Assembly (NCBI GenBank): GCA_030041195.1
Contig: JASHOI010000133.1
Location: 1 to 23,354, forward strand
Length of the DNA stretch: 23,354 nt
Direction of reading: 5' to 3'
DNA from: Streptosporangiaceae bacterium
Lineage (GTDB): Bacteria; Actinomycetota; Actinomycetes; Streptosporangiales; Streptosporangiaceae
The notes beneath the pieces were generated by a model. It was not told the DNA's origin. It searched no databases and saw only the letters and a program-made list of their open reading frames with translations. This document shows, piece by piece, positions 1 to 6,431 of the stretch (position 1 is the first letter of the stretch; each line of letters starts with the position of its first letter). The translations under genes and the position numbers were made by a program.

Positions 1-1101
1 GAACGCCATGACCAGCTTCGGCGAGGTCCTGGTCACGATTCGCTGGGAGACGCCCGCGCACGCCAGCGCCAGCGAGGTCACCGACGCGGTCGTCCAGGCC
101 GCGCCCGTCGCCAGCGGTGAGAAGCCGAGCACCTGCTGCATGTAGAGCGTGCCCAGGAACACGAAGGTGAGGAAGCTCGTGCCGAGCAGGAAGCCGACCG
201 CGTTCGAGCCGGCGACGCTGCTCAGCCGGATGACCGGGAGAGGCAGCAGAGGTGCCTCGGCCTTCGTCTCGATGACGACGAACAGCGCGAGCAAGATCAC
301 GCCGACGGCGAGCATGGCGACGGTCTGGATCGCTGCCCAGCCGATCTGAGGCGCTTGGGAGATCGCATAGACGAGCACGAGCAGCCCGGCGGTGATCGAC
401 AGGGCTCCGAAGGTGTCGTAGCGGCGCGGCCCGCTTCGGGCGCGGCTCTCCGGCACCACCCTGGGGACCAGGGCGAGCGCCGCCGCGGCGATTGGGACGT
501 TGAAGTAGAAGATGTACCGCCACCCGATGTAGGTGGTGAGGATCCCGCCGGCCAGCAGGCCGACCGTGCCGCCGAGCGCGCCAACCCCGCCCCAGATGCC
601 GAGGGCCTTGTTGCGTTCGGCCCCCTCGGCGAACATGTTCGTGACGATCGAGAGAGCCGCCGGGAGGACGAGCGCCGCCCCGAGGCCCTGGACACCGCGC
701 ATCAGGATGAGGAAGGTATCCGAGGCGGCCAGGCCGCCGCCGAGCGAGCCGCAGGCGAACACGACCAGGCCGGCCATGAGCATACGGCGCCGCCCGAGCA
801 GGTCGGCGGTGCGTCCGCCGAGGAGCAGGAAACCGGCGAAGGTCAGCCCGTACGCGGTCACCACCCACTGCAAGTCGGACTCGGGGAAGCGCAGCGCGCG
901 GCCGATCGTAGGCAGGGCGACGTTCACGATCGTGAAGTCCACGATCGTGATGAAGTACGCGACGACCAGCAGCGCGAACGCTTTCCATCGCTGACTCGCC
1001 GTCCCGACGGGCCGGCCGGCCGCGAATCGGGACACCGGGCTCACCGGCCCGGTGCCGGTGAGCGGCGCAACGGCTCCCTCGGTACGTAGCACGTTCTGCA
1101 T
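1..1101 (-). CDS. DHA2-family MFS drug exporter, N-terminal 367 residues (partial)
   Basis: Proton-driven multidrug or metabolite exporter of the 14-helix DHA2 branch of the major facilitator superfamily. The frame is open from an ATG at 1099-1101 to the window edge, so the C-terminal part is missing. Visible signatures are the first-helix motif DFTIVNVALPTIGRAL (residues 55-70), motif A as GRTADLLGRRRM (96-107), RGVQGLGAALVLPAAL (135-150) and the antiporter motif C region GGVGALGGTVGLLAGG (171-186). A Shine-Dalgarno GGGGGA lies just before the start. The gene is divergent from the SRPBCC/ArsR operon and shares a control region of four dyads with it, so export is probably tied to whatever that operon responds to. 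The substrate cannot be told from sequence. The family call is firm. Confidence 0.93.
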   Translation of the reverse strand, partial: MQNVLRTEGAVAPLTGTGPVSPVSRFAAGRPVGTASQRWKAFALLVVAYFITIVDFTIVNVALPTIGRALRFPESDLQWVVTAYGLTFAGFLLLGGRTADLLGRRRMLMAGLVVFACGSLGGGLAASDTFLILMRGVQGLGAALVLPAALSIVTNMFAEGAERNKALGIWGGVGALGGTVGLLAGGILTTYIGWRYIFYFNVPIAAAALALVPRVVPESRARSGPRRYDTFGALSITAGLLVLVYAISQAPQIGWAAIQTVAMLAVGVILLALFVVIETKAEAPLLPLPVIRLSSVAGSNAVGFLLGTSFLTFVFLGTLYMQQVLGFSPLATGAAWTTASVTSLALACAGVSQRIVTRTSPKLVMAF

Positions 1102-1119
1102 GGTTCCCCCTTCTCGATG

Positions 1120-1136
1120 TGCAACCGAAGGTAGCG
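1120..1136. promoter_or_regulatory. Operator O1 (17-bp dyad) over the -10 of the exporter promoter
   Basis: TGCAACCGAAGGTAGCG is an imperfect dyad matching the pattern TGCAAC-N5-GTTGCA. It covers the putative minus-strand -10 (TACCTT) of the exporter gene. It is the first of four related 17-bp sites in this intergenic region and mirrors O4. Confidence 0.6.
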
Positions 1137-1156
1137 CGTTATCCGTCAAAGTGCAA
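1128..1156 (-). promoter_or_regulatory. Putative promoter of the DHA2 exporter
   Basis: Read on the minus strand, TTGCAC (1151-1156) is followed after 17 bp by TACCTT (1128-1133), about 27 bp upstream of the exporter ATG. The -35 lies in O2 and the -10 in O1, so a bound repressor would block polymerase directly. The assignment is by consensus only. Confidence 0.5.
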
Positions 1157-1168
1157 CTGATGGTTGCA
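1152..1168. promoter_or_regulatory. Operator O2 (17-bp perfect-arm dyad)
   Basis: TGCAACTGATGGTTGCA has two perfect 6-bp arms around a 5-bp centre and is the best copy of the four. It overlaps the minus-strand -35 (TTGCAC) of the exporter promoter. Its centre is 32 bp from O1, about three helical turns. Confidence 0.68.
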
Positions 1169-1199
1169 AGTAAAGCGAACCAGGCCGCGGCAGATAACC

Positions 1200-1216
1200 T
1201 GCAATTATCGGTTGCA
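1200..1216. promoter_or_regulatory. Operator O3 (17-bp dyad)
   Basis: TGCAATTATCGGTTGCA differs from the perfect dyad by one arm position. It overlaps the plus-strand -35 (TTGCAC at 1212-1217) of the SRPBCC/ArsR operon. Its centre is 48 bp from O2. Confidence 0.65.
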
Positions 1217-1241
1217 CGTCTCTTGCCTGACGTGCTACCTT
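1212..1241 (+). promoter_or_regulatory. Putative promoter of the SRPBCC-ArsR-DUF899-VOC operon
   Basis: TTGCAC (1212-1217) and TACCTT (1236-1241) are 18 bp apart, about 40 bp upstream of the ATG at 1283. The hexamers are identical to those of the divergent exporter promoter and are likewise embedded in two operators (O3 and O4). The assignment is by consensus only. Confidence 0.5.
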
Positions 1242-1249
1242 CGGTTGCA
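1233..1249. promoter_or_regulatory. Operator O4 (17-bp dyad) over the -10 of the operon promoter
   Basis: TGCTACCTTCGGTTGCA is the near mirror image of O1: 16 bp of O4 are the reverse complement of O1 sequence. It covers the plus-strand -10 (TACCTT at 1236-1241). Its centre is 33 bp from O3. Confidence 0.62.
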
Positions 1250-1282
1250 GATGCAGGTGACGGCCCTAAGGAGCGGATGCTG

Positions 1283-1729
1283 ATGTCAGGCCTCGTGATC
1301 GCCCGGGATGTTCTGATCGAGGCGCCGGTGGAGGTGGTGTGGCGCACCATCACCGAGCCCGATCAGATGAGCCAGTGGTTCGCCGATCGGGTTGAGCTCG
1401 TCGTCGAGCCCGGCGCCCATGGCTACATGGAGTTCGGGGACCAGGGCGGCCCCGTCGTCGTGGAGGTTGTCGACCCGCCGACGCGCTTCTCGTTCCGCTG
1501 GAACCATCCCCGCGGGGAGGAGCCGGTGGCCGGCAACTCGATGCTCGTCGAATTCACGCTGACGCCCGAGGGCGATGAACAGACCCGTCTTCGCGTGGTC
1601 GAAAGCGGCCACGAACTGCGCGACTGGCCCGACGCGGAGAAGCAGCGCTATGCCGATGAGCATCGCGAAGGCTGGGGCGAGTACCTGGACCGCCTCGTCA
1701 CCGTGCTCGCGAAACGCCGGTCGGGATGA
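1283..1729 (+). CDS. SRPBCC (AHSA1/START-like) domain protein
   Basis: A 148-residue soluble protein of the AHSA1-like branch of the SRPBCC superfamily, which binds hydrophobic ligands in a helix-grip fold. Typical features are the opening strand ending in EAPVEVVWRTIT (residues 13-24), the PDQMSQWF segment (26-33), the FSFRW strand and a C-terminal helix ending in LDRLVTVLAKR. The start at 1283 is chosen because AAGGAG (1268-1273) is 9 nt away; the in-frame ATG at 1277 is only 3 nt from it, and longer frames run into the operators. The gene overlaps the ArsR gene by four bases (ATGA), a strong sign of translational coupling. ArsR-SRPBCC pairs are common in actinobacteria, but the ligand is generally unknown, as it is here. 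Confidence 0.9.
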   Translation: MSGLVIARDVLIEAPVEVVWRTITEPDQMSQWFADRVELVVEPGAHGYMEFGDQGGPVVVEVVDPPTRFSFRWNHPRGEEPVAGNSMLVEFTLTPEGDEQTRLRVVESGHELRDWPDAEKQRYADEHREGWGEYLDRLVTVLAKRRSG

Positions 1730-2076
1730 CCGCGCAGACCGATGACGAGCTGTGGTCGGCGATCGCCGACCCGTCTCGCCGCCAGGTCCTTGATCTCCTG
1801 GTCAGCAACGGTGAAGTGAGCGCGAGCTGGCTGGCCGGACGGGTGCCGTTCACCCGCCAGGCCGTCTCCAAGCATCTGGTCGTGCTCGAACGGGCCGGGC
1901 TGGTCAGCCGGCGCAAACAGGGCCGGGAAGTTCTCTACCAGGTGGAGGCCGGCCGCCTGGACCAGGCCACCCGGGCCATGGCGCAGCAGGCCGCCCAGTG
2001 GGACCGGCGCCTGGCCGCCATCAAACGGCTCGCCGAAACGGCACACGCCGAAAGCAAGCAGAGGAGACCCTCATGA
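1726..2076 (+). CDS. ArsR/SmtB-family winged-helix regulator
   Basis: A 116-residue DNA-binding protein. The N-terminal IADPSRRQVLDLL helix and the following winged helix (about residues 15-75, with recognition helix near FTRQAVSKHLVVLERAGLV) are typical of ArsR regulators. The wing reads RRKQGREVLYQV. No cysteine is present, so the classic metal-thiolate sensing site is absent and a non-metal signal is likely. It overlaps both neighbours by four bases (ATGA), placing it inside a tightly coupled operon with SRPBCC and DUF899 genes. It is the only regulator gene near the four-dyad control region and is the obvious candidate to bind it, although the dyads also resemble TetR or MarR sites, so a distant regulator is possible. 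Confidence 0.92.
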   Translation: MTAQTDDELWSAIADPSRRQVLDLLVSNGEVSASWLAGRVPFTRQAVSKHLVVLERAGLVSRRKQGREVLYQVEAGRLDQATRAMAQQAAQWDRRLAAIKRLAETAHAESKQRRPS

Positions 2077-2888
2077 CGGACCAATCAGCAGACGTGGCCG
2101 CGCCGGCGAGCGGCGGCGCGGGCGCACCGGGCCGGCCCGAGGCCGTGGACCGGGACACCTTCGAGACCGAACTCGACGCGCTGCGGGTAAGGGAGAAGGC
2201 GCACACCCGCGAGGGCGACGCGATCGCCGCCGCCCGGCGGCGGCTGCCCATGGTGCAGATCGACGCCAGCCTCCCGCTGACCGGCCCCGGCGGGCCGCTC
2301 ACCCTGCTGGATGCATTCGAGGGCCGCCAGCAGCTGATCGCCTACTACTTCATGTGGCACCCCGGCCACCCAGCGGCCGAGCAGTGCGAAGGCTGCACCT
2401 GGTGCGCCAGCCAGGTCGGCGAGCTGTCTTACCTGCATTCGCGCGACATCACCTACGCGGTGTTGTGCCAGGGCTCGTACGAGCAAAGCAGCCGCTACCG
2501 CGCGTTCATGGGCTGGGACATGCCCTGGTACTCGGCCGCGGATTCCCTGGGGGTCTTGCTGGCCCCGCCGAAACGGGCCGGCCGGATGCACCTGGTGTGC
2601 TACCTGCGCGACGGTGACCGGGTGTTCGAGACCTACTGGACCACCCTGCGCGGCGTCGAGACCATGGACAACAGCTACGCGCTGATGGACCTCACCGTCT
2701 ACGGGCGCCAGGAGCCGTGGGAGGACTCGCCCCCCGGCTGGCCGCAACGGTGCACCTACACGCGGACCAGCACCGGCGCGCCCACCTGGGAGCCAGAGTG
2801 GCCGGGCGGGCGCCCCATTCCCCAGTGGCCGCGCCTGGAAGCCGGGCACTCCGACGACCTCACCGGCCGGACCCGTTCCGGCGGATAG
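2073..2888 (+). CDS. DUF899 family thioredoxin-like protein
   Basis: A 271-residue protein of the DUF899 family, a thioredoxin-fold group of unknown reaction. The family hallmark is seen at residues 91-122: YYFMWHPGHP followed by a cysteine cluster (C105, C108, C111) and then SYLHSRDITYAVL. GWDMPWYSA (147-155) and a late LMDLTVYGRQ (204-213) also fit. The start at 2073 overlaps the ArsR stop by four bases and follows GAGGAG (2061-2066); an upstream in-frame extension to 1998 lies inside the ArsR gene and was rejected. The cysteines suggest redox or thiol chemistry, but that is inference. It is the third gene of the SRPBCC/ArsR operon. Confidence 0.9.
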   Translation: MTDQSADVAAPASGGAGAPGRPEAVDRDTFETELDALRVREKAHTREGDAIAAARRRLPMVQIDASLPLTGPGGPLTLLDAFEGRQQLIAYYFMWHPGHPAAEQCEGCTWCASQVGELSYLHSRDITYAVLCQGSYEQSSRYRAFMGWDMPWYSAADSLGVLLAPPKRAGRMHLVCYLRDGDRVFETYWTTLRGVETMDNSYALMDLTVYGRQEPWEDSPPGWPQRCTYTRTSTGAPTWEPEWPGGRPIPQWPRLEAGHSDDLTGRTRSGG

Positions 2889-2897
2889 GGTTGCCCG

Positions 2898-3248
2898 GTG
2901 ATCAATGGCCTGCACGCCATCGTGTTCTCGCCGCAAGCCGAGAAAGTCCGCGCGTTCCTCGCCGACGTGCTCGAGCTGCCCGCTGTCGACGCGGGCGGCG
3001 GATGGCCCATCTTCGCCGCTCCGCCGGCCGAGCTGGCCGTCCACCCCGTCGACGGGGCCGGCTACCACCAGCTGTACCTGATGTGCGATGACATCACCGC
3101 GACGGTCGCCGAGCTGAGCAGCAAGGGAGTCGAGCTCGCGATGGACGTCACCGATCAGAGCTGGGGCCTGCTGGCAGCGATCCGGCTGCCGGACGGCACC
3201 GAGCTCCCCATCTACCAGCCCCGGCACCCGTCACCGCCGCGCGCCTGA
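2898..3248 (+). CDS. VOC superfamily (glyoxalase/bleomycin-resistance-like) protein
   Basis: A 116-residue single-module vicinal-oxygen-chelate protein. It shows the opening beta strand (INGLHAIVFS), the helix with FLADVLELP (about residues 17-26), the central HQLYLMCDDI strand (49-58) and the closing DGTELPIYQP strand (100-109). Potential metal ligands are H6, H49 and E104. The start is GTG, 9 nt after the DUF899 stop, with only a weak ribosome site, so coupling to the upstream gene is likely. VOC proteins include lyases, dioxygenases and antibiotic-binding proteins; the role here is unknown. It is the last gene of the operon and converges on the signal peptidase gene only 10 bp away. Confidence 0.88.
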   Translation: MINGLHAIVFSPQAEKVRAFLADVLELPAVDAGGGWPIFAAPPAELAVHPVDGAGYHQLYLMCDDITATVAELSSKGVELAMDVTDQSWGLLAAIRLPDGTELPIYQPRHPSPPRA

Positions 3249-3258
3249 CGCTTCGCCT

Positions 3259-4416
3259 TCAGCTCGGGTCCGGCTTGCGCCGGCGCCACAGCCTCCGGCG
3301 CAGGCGGCGCTGCAGCAGGGTCAGCGGCACGGCCCCGGCGAACCCGCCGGCGAGTGGCAGGAACGGCGCCGCTGGCTCGATCCGCACGGCGCCGGACGGT
3401 GCCGCTCCGGACAGCGCCGCGGCCGACGAGCCGGACTTGGCGATGCCGGGCTGCAGGAACGTCGACGGGATCGGCAGGATCCGCCACCGCGACGGCGGCC
3501 ATACGATCATGAAGGCCCGCCCGATGACCTCGCTCTCCGGGATCGTGCCGTGGCCAGGGTCGCTCTGGCGCAGCCGGGAGTCGTCGGAGACCGCCCTGTT
3601 GTCGCCCATCACCCACAGCCTGCCCGGCGGCACCGTGATGTTGAAACGGCCGGAGTAGCCGGCCGGTGCCTCGCCGGGGGTCGCGCCCGGATACAGGTAG
3701 GACTGCTCGTGCAGCGCCACGCCGTTGACGGTGACCAGGCCCTGCGCGTTGCAGCAGACCACGTGGTCGCCGGGGACGCCGATCACCCGCTTGATGAAGT
3801 CGGTCTGCCCCGGCGCCGTGCCGAACAGGCCCCCGATCGACTCGAACAGCGGCTTGAGCGTCGCGTCGTAGGCCCGGACGATCGGATCGGAGCTGGGCCG
3901 CGACGGCGGCGGGGCCGGGGTCCAGGATCCGGCGCCGTTGAACACGACGATGTCGCCGGGCTGAATGCTCCTGAAGTGATAGACGAGCTTGTTGACGAGG
4001 ATCTTGTCCCCGATCTCCAGGGTGTTCTCCATGGAGCCCGTCGGTATGAAGAACGCCTGCACCACGAAGTTCTTGATCAGCAGCGCGATGATCAGCGCGA
4101 TGATGACCAGCAACGGAAGCTCGCGCCAGAACGAACGCGACCGTCGGGCCTTGGCCGATGCGGCGGCGCGCCTGCCGCGCGGCCCCGCCCCGCCCGCCGC
4201 GGCGCGCTCGTCGGTCCCGGTGTCCTCGTCGGGCCTGGTGTGCTCGGCGCGGTCCGGGCTCTCGCCCGGTTCCTTGCCCGCGCCAGAATCCGGCTCGCCC
4301 TGTTCTGGCACGTCGTCGCTGGTTTCCCCGTGTTGCGGCGCGGCGGCATCGCCACGCCCGGAATCATGATCGGCTGTGTCGTCTGGCACTGGCTGGCCGG
4401 TCAGCCGGTCACTCAT
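3259..4416 (-). CDS. lepB: Signal peptidase I with long acidic N-terminal tail
   Basis: Type I signal peptidase that cleaves signal peptides from Sec and Tat substrates on the outer face of the membrane. It has 385 residues from the ATG at 4414-4416. A disordered, Asp/Glu/Gly/Pro-rich cytoplasmic tail of roughly 90 residues precedes one membrane helix (about 100-119). Box B PTGSMENTLEIGD carries the catalytic Ser128, box C is GDIVVFNG, box D DFIKRVIGVPGD carries the general base Lys209, and box E is MGDNRAVSDDSR. A second hydrophobic stretch near the C terminus, followed by an Arg-rich tail, suggests a C-terminal membrane anchor as in several actinobacterial enzymes. A start 48 bp upstream (4464) is possible. 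The gene lies 66 bp downstream of the truncated ECF41 gene on the same strand. Confidence 0.95.
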   Translation of the reverse strand: MSDRLTGQPVPDDTADHDSGRGDAAAPQHGETSDDVPEQGEPDSGAGKEPGESPDRAEHTRPDEDTGTDERAAAGGAGPRGRRAAASAKARRSRSFWRELPLLVIIALIIALLIKNFVVQAFFIPTGSMENTLEIGDKILVNKLVYHFRSIQPGDIVVFNGAGSWTPAPPPSRPSSDPIVRAYDATLKPLFESIGGLFGTAPGQTDFIKRVIGVPGDHVVCCNAQGLVTVNGVALHEQSYLYPGATPGEAPAGYSGRFNITVPPGRLWVMGDNRAVSDDSRLRQSDPGHGTIPESEVIGRAFMIVWPPSRWRILPIPSTFLQPGIAKSGSSAAALSGAAPSGAVRIEPAAPFLPLAGGFAGAVPLTLLQRRLRRRLWRRRKPDPS

Positions 4417-4482
4417 GCCGTGCTCGCCCTCGCATCGGAATGAGCTTAGCGCCGCCACGGCCAAAGCCGCGGCAATGGGAGG

Positions 4483-5007
4483 CTACCCGGCATCTCCCGG
4501 CCGATTTGCCGGCCTTGCACCCCCGGCGGTCAGCATCGCCACGTCGAGCCGGCGCACCCGCTCCGGATCGGCCAGCAGGTCGATCGCGGCGATCTTCCCG
4601 CCGGTGATCGTGAAGCCGAAGACCGCCCGTGGCTTCCCGGCGGGGGCCCAGACGAGGCCGGGGACCCCGTTGACCGGGGCCAGCCGGGCGGCCTGGGCAC
4701 GGCCGGTGAACGTGTCGGCCACGGCTTGCGCGCCGTGCACCTCGCCCGCCGCACCGGCCTGCACCGCCGCGCGATCGGCGCGCAGCACCACGTCCGGGTC
4801 GAGCATCGCGGCGACCCGGGCGACGACCGTGGTCAGCCACCCGCCGAGGTTGGCGACCTCGCCGGCGTCGGCGCGGCTGAGCCGCAGCCAGGCTTCCTGC
4901 ACGGCGTCATCGGCCTCGCTGGGCGAGCCAAGCATCCGGTAGGCGACCGCCTGCAGATGCGCGCGATGCGCCTGGAACTGCCGCGCCAGCCAGTCCGCCT
5001 GGTTCAC
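4483..5007 (-). CDS. ECF41-type sigma factor lacking sigma-4 (sigma-2 fused directly to the SnoaL-like C-domain)
   Basis: A 174-residue product from a GTG start with AAGGA 5 nt upstream. Residues 1-63 are a normal ECF41 sigma-2 region: AYRMLGSPSEADDAVQEAWL then NLGGWLTTVVAR. Residues 66-160 match the C-terminal NTF2/SnoaL-like domain of ECF41 factors: AMLDPDVVLRAD, then PRAVFGFTITGGKIAAIDLL and ADPERVRRLDV. Everything normally between them, the linker and sigma-4 of roughly 110-120 residues, is missing without loss of frame; intact family members have about 280-330 residues. The DGGGK motif typical of the ECF41 C-domain is also absent (DRAAV is found instead). Without sigma-4 it should not recognise a -35 element, so it may be a decaying gene or a regulator acting through core binding. 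A sequence or assembly deletion is another explanation. Confidence 0.8.
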   Translation of the reverse strand: MNQADWLARQFQAHRAHLQAVAYRMLGSPSEADDAVQEAWLRLSRADAGEVANLGGWLTTVVARVAAMLDPDVVLRADRAAVQAGAAGEVHGAQAVADTFTGRAQAARLAPVNGVPGLVWAPAGKPRAVFGFTITGGKIAAIDLLADPERVRRLDVAMLTAGGARPANRPGDAG

Positions 5008-5045
5008 CGGGTCCTTCTTCCGCGTTGCTACCCGTTCCTAGCAGT

Positions 5046-5072
5046 GACGTGTCAAGCTGGGCAGACGTGACA
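5046..5072 (-). promoter_or_regulatory. ECF41-type promoter (TGTCACG-N16-CGTC)
   Basis: On the minus strand TGTCACG (5066-5072) is followed after exactly 16 bp by CGTC (5046-5049). The published ECF41 promoter pattern is TGTCACA-N16-CGTC, so this differs at one base only. It lies about 39 bp upstream of the GTG of the truncated ECF41 gene, the usual autoregulatory position. Confidence 0.7.
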
Positions 5073-5135
5073 CGGCCGTGACGAAGCCGGGGTGCCGGTT
5101 GGCACTTCTGAGCCAGCTCAGGAGTTAGAGAGGTC

Positions 5136-5339
5136 ATGAGGAGCGAAATCCTGCGTGATGCGATTGCAGGATGCGCCGGGGTGCTTGTGGTTGCCGCGGT
5201 GATCGGCTTCCCCAGGGAGTCGAGCGCCGTCCAGCAGTCGCAGTTTCAGCACGCCGAGCTTCTGCCGTACTTCAGTCATTCGGCGAAGCACGAGGTTCCG
5301 AATCCTGCACCGCGCATAAGGATCACTACTGGGCCCTGA
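5136..5339 (+). CDS. Possible small membrane or exported peptide, unrecognised
   Basis: A 67-codon frame with AGAGAGG 5 nt before its ATG. Residues 9-25 are hydrophobic (AIAGCAGVLVVAAVIGF) and could be a membrane segment or signal sequence; the rest is polar with no motif I recognise. Third-position G+C is lower than in neighbouring genes, and another uninterrupted frame overlaps on the opposite strand, so coding status is uncertain. It sits in the 448-bp gap between the ECF41 fragment and the phosphatase-family gene. It could be a gene remnant. Confidence 0.25.
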   Translation: MRSEILRDAIAGCAGVLVVAAVIGFPRESSAVQQSQFQHAELLPYFSHSAKHEVPNPAPRIRITTGP

Positions 5340-5446
5340 CCGACCACAGCGGGCAAGGCCCACGCGCTGATCACGCGCTGATAAGGGCAGAGCCGACCGC
5401 GGCGAGTACCGGGGGAGCTGTCCATTCTGTCCGCCAGGCGTGCCAC

Positions 5447-5452
5447 TATGAT
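5447..5452 (+). promoter_or_regulatory. Putative -10 element giving a leaderless transcript
   Basis: TATGAT lies 3 bp upstream of the GTG at 5456, so transcription would begin at or next to the start codon. There is no Shine-Dalgarno sequence before this GTG, which fits leaderless expression. No convincing -35 is visible. Confidence 0.35.
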
Positions 5453-5455
5453 GCC

Positions 5456-6415
5456 GTGCCTTCGCCCCGCGTTGAGTGGACGGTAGCGGGCTGTATCGCC
5501 GGATGGGCGGTCGCCCGGCTTACCGCAGTTGACCGTTTCCGCGCGCTGGAACGGGCGGCGGTGCCGCTGATGTCGCTGACTCCGCACGCCGCGGCGGGAG
5601 CCGGCCTGGCCGCGCTGGTACTACGCCGCAAGGGGCCCTCGGTCACCGCCGCGGCAGCGGCCGCGGCCATGGCCGCCGTGGTCCTTCCCCGCGCGGTCCG
5701 GCACCGCCAGCCCGACGCCGGCGGCCCGGAGCTGAGCGTGCTGACCCTCAACCTGCTGCAGGGCGGCGCTGCCTCGCCGGGCCTCGTCGAGCTCGTCCGC
5801 ACGACCGGCGCCGACGTGCTGTTCCTGCAGGAGCTGACCGACGAGGCGATGATCAAGCTGAAGCGGGCCGGGCTCAGCGAGCTGCTGCCCAACGAGATGC
5901 TAGAGATCGAGGGATACCGCTACCGGGGCAGCGGGATCTACGCGCGCTATCCGCTGCGGGACGGCCTCACGATCGGGCCCAGCTACGCCTCCCAGCCCAC
6001 CGCCCGGCTCGACCTCCCGTCCGGGCAGTCCGTGCAGCTGGTCTGCGTCCACCCGCACCCGCCGTTCCCGCCGTGGTCGTGGGCGGCGGCACCGCGGTGG
6101 CGCGCCGAGCTCGCTGCGCTCCCGCCGGCCGCCGCGCCGGGCGACCCCCCGGTGATTCTGGTCGGCGACTACAACGCGACCCCGGATCACGCGCAGTTCC
6201 GCCGGCTGCTGCGGCTCGGCTACGTCGACGCCGCGAGCCAGGTCGGCAACGGGCTCGTGCCCACCTGGGGCCGCGAACCCACCGGCCGTCCGCAACTGTT
6301 CGCCGTCGACCACGTCCTGGTCGACCCGCGCTGCGCCGTGCTCGGCACGTCGGTGCACCCGGTGCCGGGCACCGACCACCGGGCCCTGTTCGCCCGGTTC
6401 CGGCTGCCCGCCTGA
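5456..6415 (+). CDS. Membrane-anchored endonuclease/exonuclease/phosphatase family protein
   Basis: A 319-residue metal-dependent phosphohydrolase of the EEP fold. Three hydrophobic segments (about residues 8-24, 34-57 and 62-80) anchor it, and the catalytic domain follows, probably outside the cell. The canonical residues are present: LTLNLLQG with Asn99, FLQEL with Glu126, HPHPP with His199, VGDYNATP with Asp238 and Asn240, VDH at 284-286, and TDHRALF with Asp307-His308. Members cleave nucleic acids, phosphoinositides or sphingomyelin; the substrate here is not predictable. The GTG start is chosen because the coding signature and homology begin there; a longer frame to 5171 has non-coding character. 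It converges on the PEP-mutase-family gene with a 16-bp gap. Confidence 0.88.
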   Translation: MPSPRVEWTVAGCIAGWAVARLTAVDRFRALERAAVPLMSLTPHAAAGAGLAALVLRRKGPSVTAAAAAAAMAAVVLPRAVRHRQPDAGGPELSVLTLNLLQGGAASPGLVELVRTTGADVLFLQELTDEAMIKLKRAGLSELLPNEMLEIEGYRYRGSGIYARYPLRDGLTIGPSYASQPTARLDLPSGQSVQLVCVHPHPPFPPWSWAAAPRWRAELAALPPAAAPGDPPVILVGDYNATPDHAQFRRLLRLGYVDAASQVGNGLVPTWGREPTGRPQLFAVDHVLVDPRCAVLGTSVHPVPGTDHRALFARFRLPA

Positions 6416-6431
6416 GCGCCGGGCCGGTCGG

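Noticed and set aside
355..1089. 244-codon plus-strand frame opposite the exporter gene
   Set aside because: It is antisense to a clearly recognisable DHA2 exporter. Its product is Arg/Glu/Gly-rich with no domain, the usual shadow of GC-rich coding DNA.
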